DNA of 40,310 bases from AA29 sp041481445 (GCA_041481445.1 JBGPBV010000053.1:1-40310); one strand, 5' to 3'; positions 26,058 to 34,466 are shown, counted from the first letter of the stretch. The notes: generated from the sequence alone by a model not told the origin. Made by a program: numbers and translations.

Positions 26058-27095
26058 CTACCGCTTCTTGGGTGCGAGAGCCTTCACTTCGGCGGGGTTG
26101 TAGCGATGGACGATCGGGACGTCCTGCATGGTGACGAGGCCGGGGCGCGCGGCCATCAGCTTGGGGATCGCGTTGACGGTGATGGCGGCGGTGGCGGAAT
26201 CGCCGGCCACCCCGCCGGCGATGGTGACGTCGATGGGCGGGGTGCCGTCGATCAGGATGTGGTCGCGAGGCTGCTCCGCCCCCACGTACATCTGCAAGTC
26301 GAGGGTGATGGCGAGCTCGCCGTTGCGGTAGCCCCGCGCCTGTTGCTTGATGCCGGCGGCCATGCCCGCCCCGATGCGCAGGTACTCCGTGTTGAGGTCG
26401 CGCGGGGCGATGGCGGGCTCGAGGGTCTCCTCCACCTTGTCCAGCTTCCATCCGAGCGCGGTCGAGATCATGTACACGGACTGGGGCAGGCCCACGTGGC
26501 GGACCGTCCCCTCCGTCATCGCGCGCCGGAACTGGTTGAGGTTCAGCCCCGCCCCGACCTTGCGCTGCAGGGGGAGCCGCCGCGTCCCCGCGTCGACCAC
26601 GCGCGTGACCGACACCCGGGTAACCTCCGCGCAGGGCGCGGTGAGCATGAGGGGCAGCGCGTCCATGGCGAACCCGGGGTTCACCCCCGTCGAGAGCACC
26701 GACACCTTCCGGGCGGTGGCCGCCTTGTCGATGTCCCGCCAGGCCGTCTGGTTCTCGGGAGTGGGGAAGGCCAGCTCCTCGCAGGTCGTCACCACGTGGA
26801 TCCCCCTCTGGACGAGGGCGAGCACCTGCGGCTTGATCGCCTTCAGGGAGGACGACGTGCACAGCACGGCCACGTCCGCGCGCGCCTTCTTGACGAAGCG
26901 CTCGGGGTTGCCGTCCACCTTGAGCCGCAGCTTGCGGCCGAGGCCGAGTACGACGCCCAGGTCCTTGCCCGCCTGGTCCGCGGAGAGGTCGGTGGCCCCG
27001 ATCACGTGCAGGGCGTCGCGCTCGAGGGTGAGGCGGGCGATGGACTGTCCGATGGGGCCCAGGCCGACGTGGATGACCTTGAGGGTGCGGCTCAG
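26058..27095 (-). CDS. 2,4-diaminopentanoate dehydrogenase-like NAD(P)-dependent oxidoreductase
   Basis: 345 residues. N-terminal Rossmann fold of the dihydrodipicolinate reductase type (LKVIHVGLGPIGQSIARLTLERD), then GVNPGFAMDALPLMLT, VGAGLNLNQFRRAMTEG and a C-terminal domain (NGELAITLDLQMYVGAEQPRDHILIDG) matching the 2,4-diaminopentanoate dehydrogenase (Ord) family, which oxidatively deaminates diamino acids in ornithine fermentation. The only canonical start (GTG at 27005) would delete the GxGxxG nucleotide-binding motif; the frame starts at CTG 27093-27095, six bases after GGAGGT, in a CTGA overlap with the stop of the 71-residue gene. Cotranscribed with lysine 6-aminotransferase, so the substrate may be a lysine-derived amine (inference). 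Confidence 0.85.
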   Translation of the reverse strand: MSRTLKVIHVGLGPIGQSIARLTLERDALHVIGATDLSADQAGKDLGVVLGLGRKLRLKVDGNPERFVKKARADVAVLCTSSSLKAIKPQVLALVQRGIHVVTTCEELAFPTPENQTAWRDIDKAATARKVSVLSTGVNPGFAMDALPLMLTAPCAEVTRVSVTRVVDAGTRRLPLQRKVGAGLNLNQFRRAMTEGTVRHVGLPQSVYMISTALGWKLDKVEETLEPAIAPRDLNTEYLRIGAGMAAGIKQQARGYRNGELAITLDLQMYVGAEQPRDHILIDGTPPIDVTIAGGVAGDSATAAITVNAIPKLMAARPGLVTMQDVPIVHRYNPAEVKALAPKKR

Positions 27096-27307
27096 CGCTC
27101 CACCTCCAGGCTGGCGACCTCCTCCTCGGCGTCCGCGGCCAGGATCACCGTGGACTGGATGGGCAGGAGGGTCGTGAAGTTCTTGCCGCCCGACTCCAGG
27201 GTCACTTCGTAGTAGCCCTCGGCGGAGACGCGGACCAGCTTCCCCTTCGCCCCTTTCGCCCCGAGGGTCTCGTTGTAGACCTTGATGCCGGCTTCGCGCT
27301 CGATCAT
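27092..27307 (-). CDS. 71-residue acidic protein of unknown function
   Basis: The sequence opens MIEREAGIKVYNETLGAKG and contains a small predicted beta domain (KGKLVRVSAEGYYEVTLESGGKNFTTLLPIQSTVILA) with an acidic tail. No cysteines, no membrane segment, no family I recognise. ATG at 27305-27307 has AAGGGG 6 bases upstream. It sits 28 bases after the aminotransferase and overlaps the CTG start of the dehydrogenase by 4 bases, so it is made with both and may be a subunit or accessory of one of them. Confidence 0.75.
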   Translation of the reverse strand: MIEREAGIKVYNETLGAKGAKGKLVRVSAEGYYEVTLESGGKNFTTLLPIQSTVILAADAEEEVASLEVER

Positions 27308-27335
27308 TCGGGACCCCTTTCTCAGGCTCCGTCCT

Positions 27336-28670
27336 CTAAAGCGCCTTCAGGCTCTTGCGCACGATGTCCAGCGCGACGTCCGCCTCCGCCGCCGTCAGGT
27401 TCAGGGGTGGACGGAAGCGGATGGACCGCGGGCCGCAGGTGAGCAGGAGCAGCCCGTTCGAGATCAACGTCTCGTGGGCCCGCTTCCTCCGCTCGGGGGT
27501 GGGCAGGTCGAAGGCGATCATGAGCCCGCGTCCGCGGGCGTTGCTCATGATGCCGCCCAGCTCCTGCTCCACTCCCTGCAGGCCGCGCAGCAGGTAGTCG
27601 CCCGTCACCCGCGCGTTGTCCACCAGGCGGTCCTCCTCGATGATCTCGAGGAACCGCGCCGCCCGCACCATGTCGGTGAGGCCGCCTCCCCAGGTCGAGT
27701 TGATGCGCGAGGGGACCTTGAACACGTTCTCGGGCTCCTGGTCGACCTTGGACCCCGCCATGCAGCCACCGACCTGCATCTTCTTGCCGAAGGCGAGGGC
27801 GTCCGGAGTCAGGCCGAAGTGCTCGTGCGCCCACATGCGCCCGGTGAGCCCGATGCCCGTCTGCACCTCGTCCACGATGAAGAAGCAGTCGCTTTCGTCC
27901 GCGATCCGCTCCAGGGCCTGCAGGAAGGGGGCCCGGAAATGGTTGTCCCCTCCCTCCGCCTGGATGGGCTCGATGATGATGGCGGCGATGTCGTCGGGGT
28001 GGTCGACGAAGGCCTGCCGGACCTGGTCGAGCGCGCGCTGCTCGGCCGCCGCCACGTCCCGCTCGACCTCGGGGGTGACCGGGAAGCGCAGCTTGGGGTT
28101 GTCCACGCGCGGCCAGGAGAACTTCGGGAACAGCTCGGTCTTGACCGGGTCGGTGTTGGTGAGCGAGAGCGTGTATCCGCTGCGCCCGTGGAACGCCTCG
28201 CGGAAGTGCAGGATCTGCGTCCCCCGATCCCCGCCCACGCCGCGGGCGCGGTTGCGGCGGACCTTCCAGTCCATGGCCGCCTTGAGCGCGTTCTCCACGC
28301 CGAGCGCGCCCCCCTCGATGAAGAAGACGTACTTGAAGTGGGAGGGCAGGGCGACGCGGGCGAGCGTCTCCACGAACCACGCGTACTCGACCGTGTAGAC
28401 GTCGGCCAGCGACGGCTTGAGCTGGGCCACCCGCGACAGGACGCGGACGAACTCGGGCTCCTTCATCTTCGGGTGGTTGTAGCCGATGGGGGTCGAGCCG
28501 AAGAACGTCATGAAGTCGAGGTACTCGCGGCCCCGCCGGCTGTCGTGGACCCAGGAGCCGTGGCTCTTCTCGTAATCGAAGACGAGGTCGAGCCCGTCGG
28601 CGAGCATGTACCGGGAGAGCAGTCGATGGACGTCGGCGGGTGCGATCATGGGCAACGCGGTGGTGGTCAT
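27336..28670 (-). CDS. lat: L-lysine 6-aminotransferase
   Basis: 444 residues, PLP-dependent class III aminotransferase. Motifs typical of lysine epsilon-aminotransferase: DYEKSHGSWVHDSRRGREYLDF, FFGSTPIGYNHPKM, IEGGALGVENALKAA, REAFHGRSGYTLSLTNTDP, IIEPIQAEGGDNHFR, FIVDEVQTGIGLTG, catalytic Lys in ALAFGKKMQVGG and RINSTWGG. It converts lysine and 2-oxoglutarate to 2-aminoadipate 6-semialdehyde (which cyclises to piperideine-6-carboxylate) and glutamate. ATG at 28668-28670 begins the family-like N-terminus; the open frame upstream is not protein-like. It heads a three-gene operon with the 71-residue protein and the dehydrogenase. Confidence 0.93.
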   Translation of the reverse strand: MTTTALPMIAPADVHRLLSRYMLADGLDLVFDYEKSHGSWVHDSRRGREYLDFMTFFGSTPIGYNHPKMKEPEFVRVLSRVAQLKPSLADVYTVEYAWFVETLARVALPSHFKYVFFIEGGALGVENALKAAMDWKVRRNRARGVGGDRGTQILHFREAFHGRSGYTLSLTNTDPVKTELFPKFSWPRVDNPKLRFPVTPEVERDVAAAEQRALDQVRQAFVDHPDDIAAIIIEPIQAEGGDNHFRAPFLQALERIADESDCFFIVDEVQTGIGLTGRMWAHEHFGLTPDALAFGKKMQVGGCMAGSKVDQEPENVFKVPSRINSTWGGGLTDMVRAARFLEIIEEDRLVDNARVTGDYLLRGLQGVEQELGGIMSNARGRGLMIAFDLPTPERRKRAHETLISNGLLLLTCGPRSIRFRPPLNLTAAEADVALDIVRKSLKAL

Positions 28671-28758
28671 GGCCGCTCGAGGCTCCGCTTCGAGAGAGGT
28701 TGCAGGCGAAAAGGGGACACGGGAGCCGGGACTTAGGGCATCCCCCCATCGTACTGAG

Positions 28759-28781
28759 ACAACGTCTGTCGTATCAGATAC
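28759..28781. promoter_or_regulatory. Palindromes in the upstream region of lat (candidate operator)
   Basis: Two overlapping dyads: ACAACGTCTGTCGT at 28759-28772 (arms ACRAC and GTYGT) and the perfect GTATCAGATAC at 28771-28781. They lie about 90-110 bases before lat, downstream of a possible minus-strand -10 (TACTAT, 28837-28842). The regulator is unknown. The remainder of the 258-base gap 28671-28928 shows nothing else recognisable. Confidence 0.35.
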
Positions 28782-28914
28782 TTGGCCACCATCGCCCCTT
28801 GGGATTGATCGGGCCGCCCGGCCCGGAAGTGGACGAATAGTAGCATATCGCTCTACACCGCCGATGTGAGCCGTGTGGACGGGAGCGCGTCCGGCCACGG
28901 CCCGGACGAACGGA

Positions 28915-28920
28915 TATAAT
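28915..28920 (+). promoter_or_regulatory. -10 hexamer TATAAT of the cNMP/DUF4388 gene, leaderless type
   Basis: A perfect TATAAT ends 8 bases before the ATG at 28929, and there is no Shine-Dalgarno sequence in between. No good -35 is visible. Confidence 0.6.
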
Positions 28921-28928
28921 CCGGCGCG

Positions 28929-29924
28929 ATGGTCAACGGGATCGACCCCGGTTTCCTGCGCTCCTCCGATCTCTTCGAGAACCAGCCAGACGAAGTCCTC
29001 CAGGCCGTCCTCGGCCAGGGACAGGTCGAGGACTACGGCCCGGGCGGCATCGTCTTCCGGCAGGGCGACCAGGGCGACCGCCTCTACATCGTCAAGAGCG
29101 GCGTCCTCGAGATCCTCGCCTCGCAGTCCGACTCCGCCGATCCCGTGCCCGTGGCCTACCTCGGCAAGGGCGAGGTCCTGGGCGAGCTGGCCCTCCTCAC
29201 CGGATCGCCGCGCAGCGCGACCGCGCGCTCACCCGAGCGCGCGGAGCTGTTCACGCTCGAGAAGGCCGTCTTCCTCGACCTCATGAAGTCGCTGCCCGCC
29301 TTCAGCCGGAGCCTCTGCCTCGTCCTGGCCAAGCGGCTGGAGGCGACCACCCTGAAGGTGCCGCGCGCCTCCGTCAAGCAGCTCCAGGGGAACCTGAAGT
29401 TCTTCGACCTCGCCACCGTCATCCAGACCCTCATCGGCTCCCACCAGACCGGGAGCCTGGTGGTGACCCAGGAGGGCGGCAAGCAGAAGATCGCGGAGAT
29501 CTTCTTCTTCAAGGGCAACATCGCCAAGGCGAAAGTGCGCCACCTCAGCGGCGACGACGCCGTCTTCCAGCTCTTCCAGTCCCCGCTGGAGGGCGAGTTC
29601 TCCTTCACCGGCCGCACCGTCGCGGAGGAGGAGGTCCAGACCGACATCACGATGCCCGCCATCTCACTGTTGATGGAGTCCGTCCGCCTGCAGGACGAGC
29701 TGCCGCTGCTGCAGCAGAAGGTGGGGGACCCCGCCCGCGTCTACCGGCAGAAGGCCCCCCACCTCCAGTGGGAGGATGCGGAGACGGTCGAGCTGGCGGC
29801 CGGGGTCTGGTCGCGGCTGAAGAAGGGGGCGTCCCTCAACGACCTGCAGCAGACCGTCCCCCGCTGCTCGTACGCCGTCTACAAGACGATGCGGGCGCTC
29901 ATCGAGACGGGGCAGGTCGAGTAA
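28929..29924 (+). CDS. Cyclic-nucleotide-binding domain protein with DUF4388 domain
   Basis: 331 residues. N-terminal CRP-like cNMP-binding domain at about 10-135 (VLGQGQVEDYGPGGIVFRQGDQGDRLYIVKSGVLEIL, YLGKGEVLGELALLTGSPRSATARS), where the phosphate-binding cassette GELALLTGSPRSATA has its Arg. Then DUF4388 at about 145-260 (QLQGNLKFFDLATVIQTLIGSHQTGSLVVTQ, IFFFKGNIAKAKVRHLSGDDAVFQLF), and a C-terminal helical segment (GVWSRLKKGASLNDLQQTVPRCSYAVYKTMRALIETGQVE) resembling a winged-helix end. It probably senses cAMP or a related nucleotide and relays it by protein contact. Convergent with the next gene, 6 bases apart. Confidence 0.88.
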   Translation: MVNGIDPGFLRSSDLFENQPDEVLQAVLGQGQVEDYGPGGIVFRQGDQGDRLYIVKSGVLEILASQSDSADPVPVAYLGKGEVLGELALLTGSPRSATARSPERAELFTLEKAVFLDLMKSLPAFSRSLCLVLAKRLEATTLKVPRASVKQLQGNLKFFDLATVIQTLIGSHQTGSLVVTQEGGKQKIAEIFFFKGNIAKAKVRHLSGDDAVFQLFQSPLEGEFSFTGRTVAEEEVQTDITMPAISLLMESVRLQDELPLLQQKVGDPARVYRQKAPHLQWEDAETVELAAGVWSRLKKGASLNDLQQTVPRCSYAVYKTMRALIETGQVE

Positions 29925-29930
29925 CGGCGG

Positions 29931-30431
29931 TTAGACCCGGCTGGCTTCCCGGATCTTCTGCTGGAGCAGGCGCGATTCGGCCTCCGCTTCCTCGATCTCG
30001 GCGCTGAGGCGGGTTATGCGCTGGCGCTTGGCCAGGAAGAAGAAGTTCGCCGCCTCCAGGGCCACCCCGCTCAGCACCGCCACCGCCACCGCCTCCCAGG
30101 CCAGGCCGGTGTCGAGCGCGTGCTCCTTGCGGACGATCTGCCAGAGCACGTAGATGAGGGCGAGGCCGAGGCCGTTGACCCCGATGCCGAAGCTGCCGCG
30201 CACCCCGCGCAGCTCCGCCTCCAGCCGCTCCGTCATCGACTGGTTCGCCTGGAGCGCTTCCTTCAGGGGGGCGACGTCGGCGATGACGAGGCGCAGGACC
30301 TCGCCGCGCGAGACCTTGTGGCGCATGCCACAGCTCCCGCACTTGATGTGGTCCCCGTGGTGGTAGCTCTCCGGGACCACGATCTCCGACCGGCAATGCG
30401 CACAGCGCGCCTTCTGGACGCCTTCCGCCAT
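29931..30431 (-). CDS. Zinc-ribbon protein with two membrane helices and a coiled coil
   Basis: 166 residues. N-terminal ribbon ARCAHCRSEIVVPESYHHGDHIKCGSCGMRHKV (two CxxC pairs), a helix (LKEALQANQSMTERLEAELRGVR), two transmembrane segments (IGVNGLGLALIYVLWQIV and WEAVAVAVLSGVALEAANFFFLA) and a C-terminal coiled coil (RLSAEIEEAEAESRLLQQKI). No family recognised; the topology suggests both ends face the cytoplasm. Divergent from thiO. Confidence 0.75.
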   Translation of the reverse strand: MAEGVQKARCAHCRSEIVVPESYHHGDHIKCGSCGMRHKVSRGEVLRLVIADVAPLKEALQANQSMTERLEAELRGVRGSFGIGVNGLGLALIYVLWQIVRKEHALDTGLAWEAVAVAVLSGVALEAANFFFLAKRQRITRLSAEIEEAEAESRLLQQKIREASRV

Positions 30432-30483
30432 CCGGCCTCCGCGTCACGACCCCGGCGGGGTGCGCGAGGATAGCACGAAGCGA

Positions 30484-30489
30484 TATAAA
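30484..30489 (+). promoter_or_regulatory. -10 hexamer TATAAA of thiO, leaderless type
   Basis: TATAAA ends 6 bases before the ATG at 30496. The intervening bases hold no Shine-Dalgarno sequence. The -35 region is unremarkable. Confidence 0.5.
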
Positions 30490-30495
30490 GACGAC

Positions 30496-31623
30496 ATGGC
30501 GGATGTGGCCCCCCTGACGGCCGACGCGATCGTCGTCGGCGCCGGGATCGTCGGCCTGTCCGCCGCGCGTGAGCTGGCCCTCCACGGCGCGCGCACGGTG
30601 GTGGTGGAGCGCCGCCGGGTGGGGGAGGAGGCCTCGTCCGCGGGGGCCGGGATGCTGGCCGCGCAGGTCCACGCCGACTCCCGCTCCCCGCTGCTCGACC
30701 TGTCCCTGCGCGCGCGCGACCGCCACCTGCGCCTGGCCGACGAGCTCCAGGCGGATACGGGGATCTCCGTCGACCTGTCCACGCTGGGCGCGCTCGACGT
30801 GGCCCTGTCGGAGGCGGACGAGGCCGCGCTGGTCGCCCGCGCCACCTGGCAGCGTGCGCAGGGGTTCCCGGTCGAGCTGCTGACCCGCGAGGAGATCCTG
30901 CAGGCGGAGCCCAACGTCAATCCCGCCGTGCGCCGGGGGGCCCTCATCGGGCTCGACCGCCGCCTGGACAACGTCCGCCTGGTCCGCGCGCTGGCCGCCT
31001 CCGCGGTGACGCGCGGGGTGTCCCTCGTCTGCGGCCGCCCCGTGACCTCGCTCGTGATCGAGGGCTCCCGCGTGGCCGGCGTCCGCATGGGCGCGGAGAC
31101 CGTGCGCGCGCCCATCGTCCTGAACGCCTCCGGGGCCTGGGCGGGGTTGCTCGCCGGCGACCCCGACCCGCCGAAGGTCGAGCCCGTGCGCGGCCAGATC
31201 GCCGCCTTCGTGATCGCGCCTCCGCGGCTGCGCCACGTCGTGTGGTCCGCGCGCGGGTACCTGGTGCCGAGGGCGGACGGGCGGCTCCTGGCCGGCAGCA
31301 CTCTCGAGAACGCGGGGTTCGACAAGAGCGTGACCGCGGGCGGGCTGCGCGCGGTGCTCGACATCGCCCTCGAGATCTCGCCCGGTCTCGAGGACGTGCC
31401 CGTGATCGAGACCTGGGCCGGCCTCCGGCCGGGCACGCCGGACGGCTGGCCGATCCTGGGCGCGGGAGCCCTCCCCGGCTTGTTCCACGCCGCCGGGCTC
31501 TTCCGGAACGGGATCCTGCTCGGACCGCTCGCCGGCGAGGCGGTCGCCCGGCTCGCCCTCGGACGCGATCCCGGGGTCGACCTCGAGCCGTTCGCGCCCG
31601 GTCGATTCCGCTCCGCGCGATGA
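30496..31623 (+). CDS. thiO: Glycine oxidase ThiO-like FAD-dependent D-amino-acid oxidase family protein
   Basis: 375 residues of the DAO superfamily. FAD-binding VVGAGIVGLSAARELALHGARTVVVER at the N-terminus, AGAGMLAAQVHAD, VEPVRGQIAAF, SARGYLVPRADGRLLAGSTLENAGFDKSVT and the closing WAGLRPGTPDGWPILGAGALPGLFHAAGLFRNGILLGPLAGE, all as in ThiO, which oxidises glycine to the imine used for the thiazole ring of thiamine. No other thi gene is in the window, so the family call is firm but the pathway is inferred. The stop overlaps the next start (ATGA). Confidence 0.88.
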   Translation: MADVAPLTADAIVVGAGIVGLSAARELALHGARTVVVERRRVGEEASSAGAGMLAAQVHADSRSPLLDLSLRARDRHLRLADELQADTGISVDLSTLGALDVALSEADEAALVARATWQRAQGFPVELLTREEILQAEPNVNPAVRRGALIGLDRRLDNVRLVRALAASAVTRGVSLVCGRPVTSLVIEGSRVAGVRMGAETVRAPIVLNASGAWAGLLAGDPDPPKVEPVRGQIAAFVIAPPRLRHVVWSARGYLVPRADGRLLAGSTLENAGFDKSVTAGGLRAVLDIALEISPGLEDVPVIETWAGLRPGTPDGWPILGAGALPGLFHAAGLFRNGILLGPLAGEAVARLALGRDPGVDLEPFAPGRFRSAR

Positions 31624-32678
31624 GCGCGGCCGCCCCCGCGCGCGAGCGGCTCCGCTCCTGGCTCGTCTCCGGGCGGGCGCCGGTGCCGGTGGACGACTCG
31701 GACGCCCGGACGCTGGCCGACGTGGCCCACGAGCAACGGCTGGTGGCCCTGCTCCACGCCGCGATCGGGGACGGCTGGTCCGACGCGATCCGCGCACAGC
31801 TCCATGACGAGCACCGCCGCCTCCTCGTCACCGCGGTCGCGCAGCTCGACACGATGGCGCGCGTCGAGGCCCTCCTCTCCGCGCGCGGCCTGCGGGCGCT
31901 GCCCTTGAAGGGCGCGGCGGTGGCGGAATCGCTCTACGAGTCCCCGGCCCAGCGGCCGATGGGGGACGTGGACGTGCTGGCGCTGGACGACTTCGCGGCC
32001 TCGGTGCGCGCGGTGGAGGAGGCCGGCTTCGTGGGCGCGGAGCGCGCGGACCACGCCTGGTCGTTCGTGGACCCTCTCACGCGCGGCCTCGTCGAGCTGC
32101 ATCGCAGCGTCACCTCCTGCCCCGGGCTCTTCCCGCTCGACAGTGCCGGGCTCTGGTCCCGCGCGCGTCCCGCGAGCGGCCAGGTGCGCCGCCTGCCGTC
32201 GTCCGCGGACCTCCTCGTCCAGCTCGCCCAGCACGCGGTGTTCCAGCACGGCGGCGTCCTGTCCCTCGGGCAGTGGCTCGACTTCCGGCGGCTGCAGGAG
32301 CGCGACCCGATGGACCACGCGCACGTGATCGAGGTGGCCGGCCGGGCGCGGGCGACGGTGTGCCTGCGCGCGGCGCTCTTCGCGTCAAAGGCGATCGTGG
32401 GTGGCCCGGAGGGGATGGATCTTGGAGGCGCCCTGCCTTCCGCCGTCCGTCGCTGGGCCGACTCCGTCCGACGCGATCCCCTGCGGGCGGTGACGCCGTC
32501 CCCGCCCTCGCTGGCCCGGCTGCGGTGGGGAGTGGCGGCGGGCCACCGGTGGGCGCTCGTGACGGGCACGCTTCGATCGTCTTCTGCGGAGCCCGGCCAG
32601 TCCGCACTCGTCGCCGGCGCCGCGATGGCACGGCGGGCCGCCGGCCTCGCCTGGCGTTATGCTCGCCGGCCATGGTGA
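31620..32678 (+). CDS. Nucleotidyltransferase-fold family protein (NTP_transf_5 type)
   Basis: 352 residues. The core LLSARGLRALPLKGAAVAESLYESPAQRPMGDVDVLALDDFAASVRAVEEAGF has the LKGaA...R.mgDvDll pattern of the uncharacterised nucleotidyltransferase family PF14907; GDVDV holds the metal-binding aspartates. LVELHRSVTSCP and VQLAQHAVFQHGGVLSLGQWLDFRRL are the other family blocks. The C-terminal 100 residues are variable. Biochemical function is unknown. It is translationally coupled to the thiO-like gene and its end overlaps the next start by 7 bases. Confidence 0.82.
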   Translation: MSAAAPARERLRSWLVSGRAPVPVDDSDARTLADVAHEQRLVALLHAAIGDGWSDAIRAQLHDEHRRLLVTAVAQLDTMARVEALLSARGLRALPLKGAAVAESLYESPAQRPMGDVDVLALDDFAASVRAVEEAGFVGAERADHAWSFVDPLTRGLVELHRSVTSCPGLFPLDSAGLWSRARPASGQVRRLPSSADLLVQLAQHAVFQHGGVLSLGQWLDFRRLQERDPMDHAHVIEVAGRARATVCLRAALFASKAIVGGPEGMDLGGALPSAVRRWADSVRRDPLRAVTPSPPSLARLRWGVAAGHRWALVTGTLRSSSAEPGQSALVAGAAMARRAAGLAWRYARRPW

Positions 32679-33892
32679 ACCGAAGCCGGTCCGGCCTGGT
32701 CGCCGTCGCGGTGTCCATCCTCGCCGCACCCGCGGGCGCCCAGACGTTCGGTGACGACCTCGCCTTCGTCCAGGGCCACACCCCCGTCGTCGTCCTGAGC
32801 GACGGCAAGGGCATGAGGGTGGCGGTGGCGCCCGACCTGCAGGGGCGGGTGCTGACCTCCAGCGCGCGCGGCGAGTCCGGCGCCAGCTACGGCTGGATCA
32901 ACCGCGCGGTCATCGGTGCGAAGACCCGCGATCCCCACTTCAACGCCTACGGCGGCGAGGACCGGTTCTGGCTCGGCCCCGAGGGCGGCCAATACGCCCT
33001 CTTCTTCCGCCCGGGCGAGCCCTTCGACCTCGCGCACTGGTACACGCCGGCGGCGGTGGACACCGAGCCCTTCGCGGTCACCACCCGCGCCCCCGACCGC
33101 GTGGCCTTCGAGAAGAAGATGAGCCTGACCAACCGCGCGGGCACGCGGTTCGACCTCGAGGTGCGGCGGGTGGTGCGTCTCGTGCCCGCCACCACTGCCC
33201 TCAAGGAGCTCGGGCTCCTGGGGACGGAGACGGTGGAGGCGGTGGCCTTCGAGTCCGAGAACCAGATCACCAACGGCGGCACGCAGCCCTGGCGCAAGGA
33301 CGGCGGGGTCCCTTCCATCTGGATCCTCGGGATGTTCACCCCCTCGCCCCAGACCACCGTCGTGATCCCGTTCAAGCCCGGGCCGGCGGCCACGCTGGGC
33401 CGCGTGGTGAACGACGCCTATTTCGGCAAGGTCGCCGCGGACCGGCTGGTCGTGCGCGACCGTGTGCTGTTCTTCAAGGGCGACGGCCAGCGCCGCAGCA
33501 AGATCGGGATCCCGCCCGCCCGCGCGGAGTCCGTGCTCGGCAGCTACGACGCCAAGGGCGGCGTGCTCACCCTCGTGCAGTTCGACCGGCCCGCGGACGC
33601 GCGCGACTACGTCAACTCGATGTGGGAAGTCCAGAAGGAGCCCTACGGCGGCGACGTCGTCAACAGCTACAACGACGGCCCGGCGGGGCCGGGGGCCAAG
33701 CCGCTCGGTCCCTTCTACGAGCTGGAGACGTCGTCACCGGCGGCGGCGCTGCCCGCGGGCGGCAAGCTCGTGCACCGGCATCGCACCGTGCACCTCGTGG
33801 GCGACAAGGCCGCCCTGGACGCGATCGCGCGCAAGGTGCTCGGGGTGGGGCTGTCCGAGATCGCGGCCGCGCTTTCGAAGCCGGCGAAGTAG
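32672..33892 (+). CDS. Secreted DUF6786-like protein
   Basis: 406 residues. Signal peptide (MVNRSRSGLVAVAVSILAAPAGAQ), then one beta-rich domain throughout: VVVLSDGKGMRVAVAPDLQGRVLTSSA, NAYGGEDRFWLGPEGGQYALFF, FEKKMSLTNRAGTRFDLEVRRVV, WILGMFTPSPQTTVVIPF and GGDVVNSYNDGP. GGEDRFWLGPEGGQ and the overall order recall DUF6786 and galactose-mutarotase-like sugar-binding folds. Function unknown; a periplasmic carbohydrate role is possible. ATG 32672 overlaps the previous gene by 7 bases, and TATGCT at 32658-32663 ends 8 bases before it, so it may also have its own leaderless transcript. Confidence 0.75.
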   Translation: MVNRSRSGLVAVAVSILAAPAGAQTFGDDLAFVQGHTPVVVLSDGKGMRVAVAPDLQGRVLTSSARGESGASYGWINRAVIGAKTRDPHFNAYGGEDRFWLGPEGGQYALFFRPGEPFDLAHWYTPAAVDTEPFAVTTRAPDRVAFEKKMSLTNRAGTRFDLEVRRVVRLVPATTALKELGLLGTETVEAVAFESENQITNGGTQPWRKDGGVPSIWILGMFTPSPQTTVVIPFKPGPAATLGRVVNDAYFGKVAADRLVVRDRVLFFKGDGQRRSKIGIPPARAESVLGSYDAKGGVLTLVQFDRPADARDYVNSMWEVQKEPYGGDVVNSYNDGPAGPGAKPLGPFYELETSSPAAALPAGGKLVHRHRTVHLVGDKAALDAIARKVLGVGLSEIAAALSKPAK

Positions 33893-33917
33893 GCGTCTCG
33901 GGCCGCTCGGCGCGCCG

Positions 33918-34238
33918 TCACCTCCGCACCTCCTCCTCGACCACGGACCAGGTGCTGCGATCGAGGTCGACGAATTCCGCCAGGTGCTCGGTGGAGGCCT
34001 GGCCTTCCGGTGTCCGCCACGCCGTTTCCATGCTCGGCCAGTCGTCCCAGTAGAGCTCGACCACGGCGTCCCAGCTCGGGTGCTTGCGGCTCGGGTCGTC
34101 CCGGACGTGGTTCTGGATGTAGCGGCGCAGCCCGGGAAGGCGCTCCGCCATGGCCGCGTGCTCGTTGCGGAGGATGGCGTGGAACCGCTCCGCGGGAACG
34201 TCCGGGCGGCGGTAGAGGACGACGACGAACTTGATCAT
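33918..34238 (-). CDS. EthD family protein
   Basis: 106 residues of the dimeric alpha-beta barrel fold: MIKFVVVLYRRPDVPAERFHAILRNEHAAMAERLPGLRRYIQNHV, then WDAVVELYWDDWPSMETAWRTPEGQ. EthD-like proteins often assist oxygenases or cyclases; the substrate is not known here. Convergent with the DUF6786-like gene. Immediately upstream are gene remnants. Confidence 0.88.
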   Translation of the reverse strand: MIKFVVVLYRRPDVPAERFHAILRNEHAAMAERLPGLRRYIQNHVRDDPSRKHPSWDAVVELYWDDWPSMETAWRTPEGQASTEHLAEFVDLDRSTWSVVEEEVRR

Positions 34239-34465
34239 CGGGTGCTCAGCGACTCACCTCGCGCACGAGCGTCTCGACGGGCACACCGAGCCATCTTCGT
34301 CACTCCGCCTTGGCAGGGTTGAGGCACGGTCGCGTTGGTCAGGCACAACGGCTCTGGAGCCGACGCGCCGTGAGCGGTCGAGGATAGGGCAATCGTCGCG
34401 AAGACGAGCCAGACGCGCACCAGGCCGGGACAGGACGAAGGCACACCTGCAGTAGCCGGCATCAT
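34235..34465 (-). other. Doubtful 76-codon frame with signal-peptide-like start in a decayed region
   Basis: It begins MMPATAGVPSSCPGLVRVWLVFATIALSSTAHGASA, which reads like a signal peptide, followed by LCLTNATVPQPCQGG and then an Arg-rich tail unlike a folded protein. In another frame the same tail end codes WLGVPVETLVREVSR and stop, resembling the end of a different protein. I interpret this as the 5' stub of a secreted-protein gene joined to foreign sequence by deletion; a real small secreted protein cannot be excluded. Confidence 0.35.
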
Positions 34466-34466
34466 T

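Noticed and set aside
28671..28898. Upstream extension of the lysine aminotransferase frame by about 76 codons
   Set aside because: The extra residues match no aminotransferase N-terminus, and the region holds palindromes and promoter-like sequence instead.
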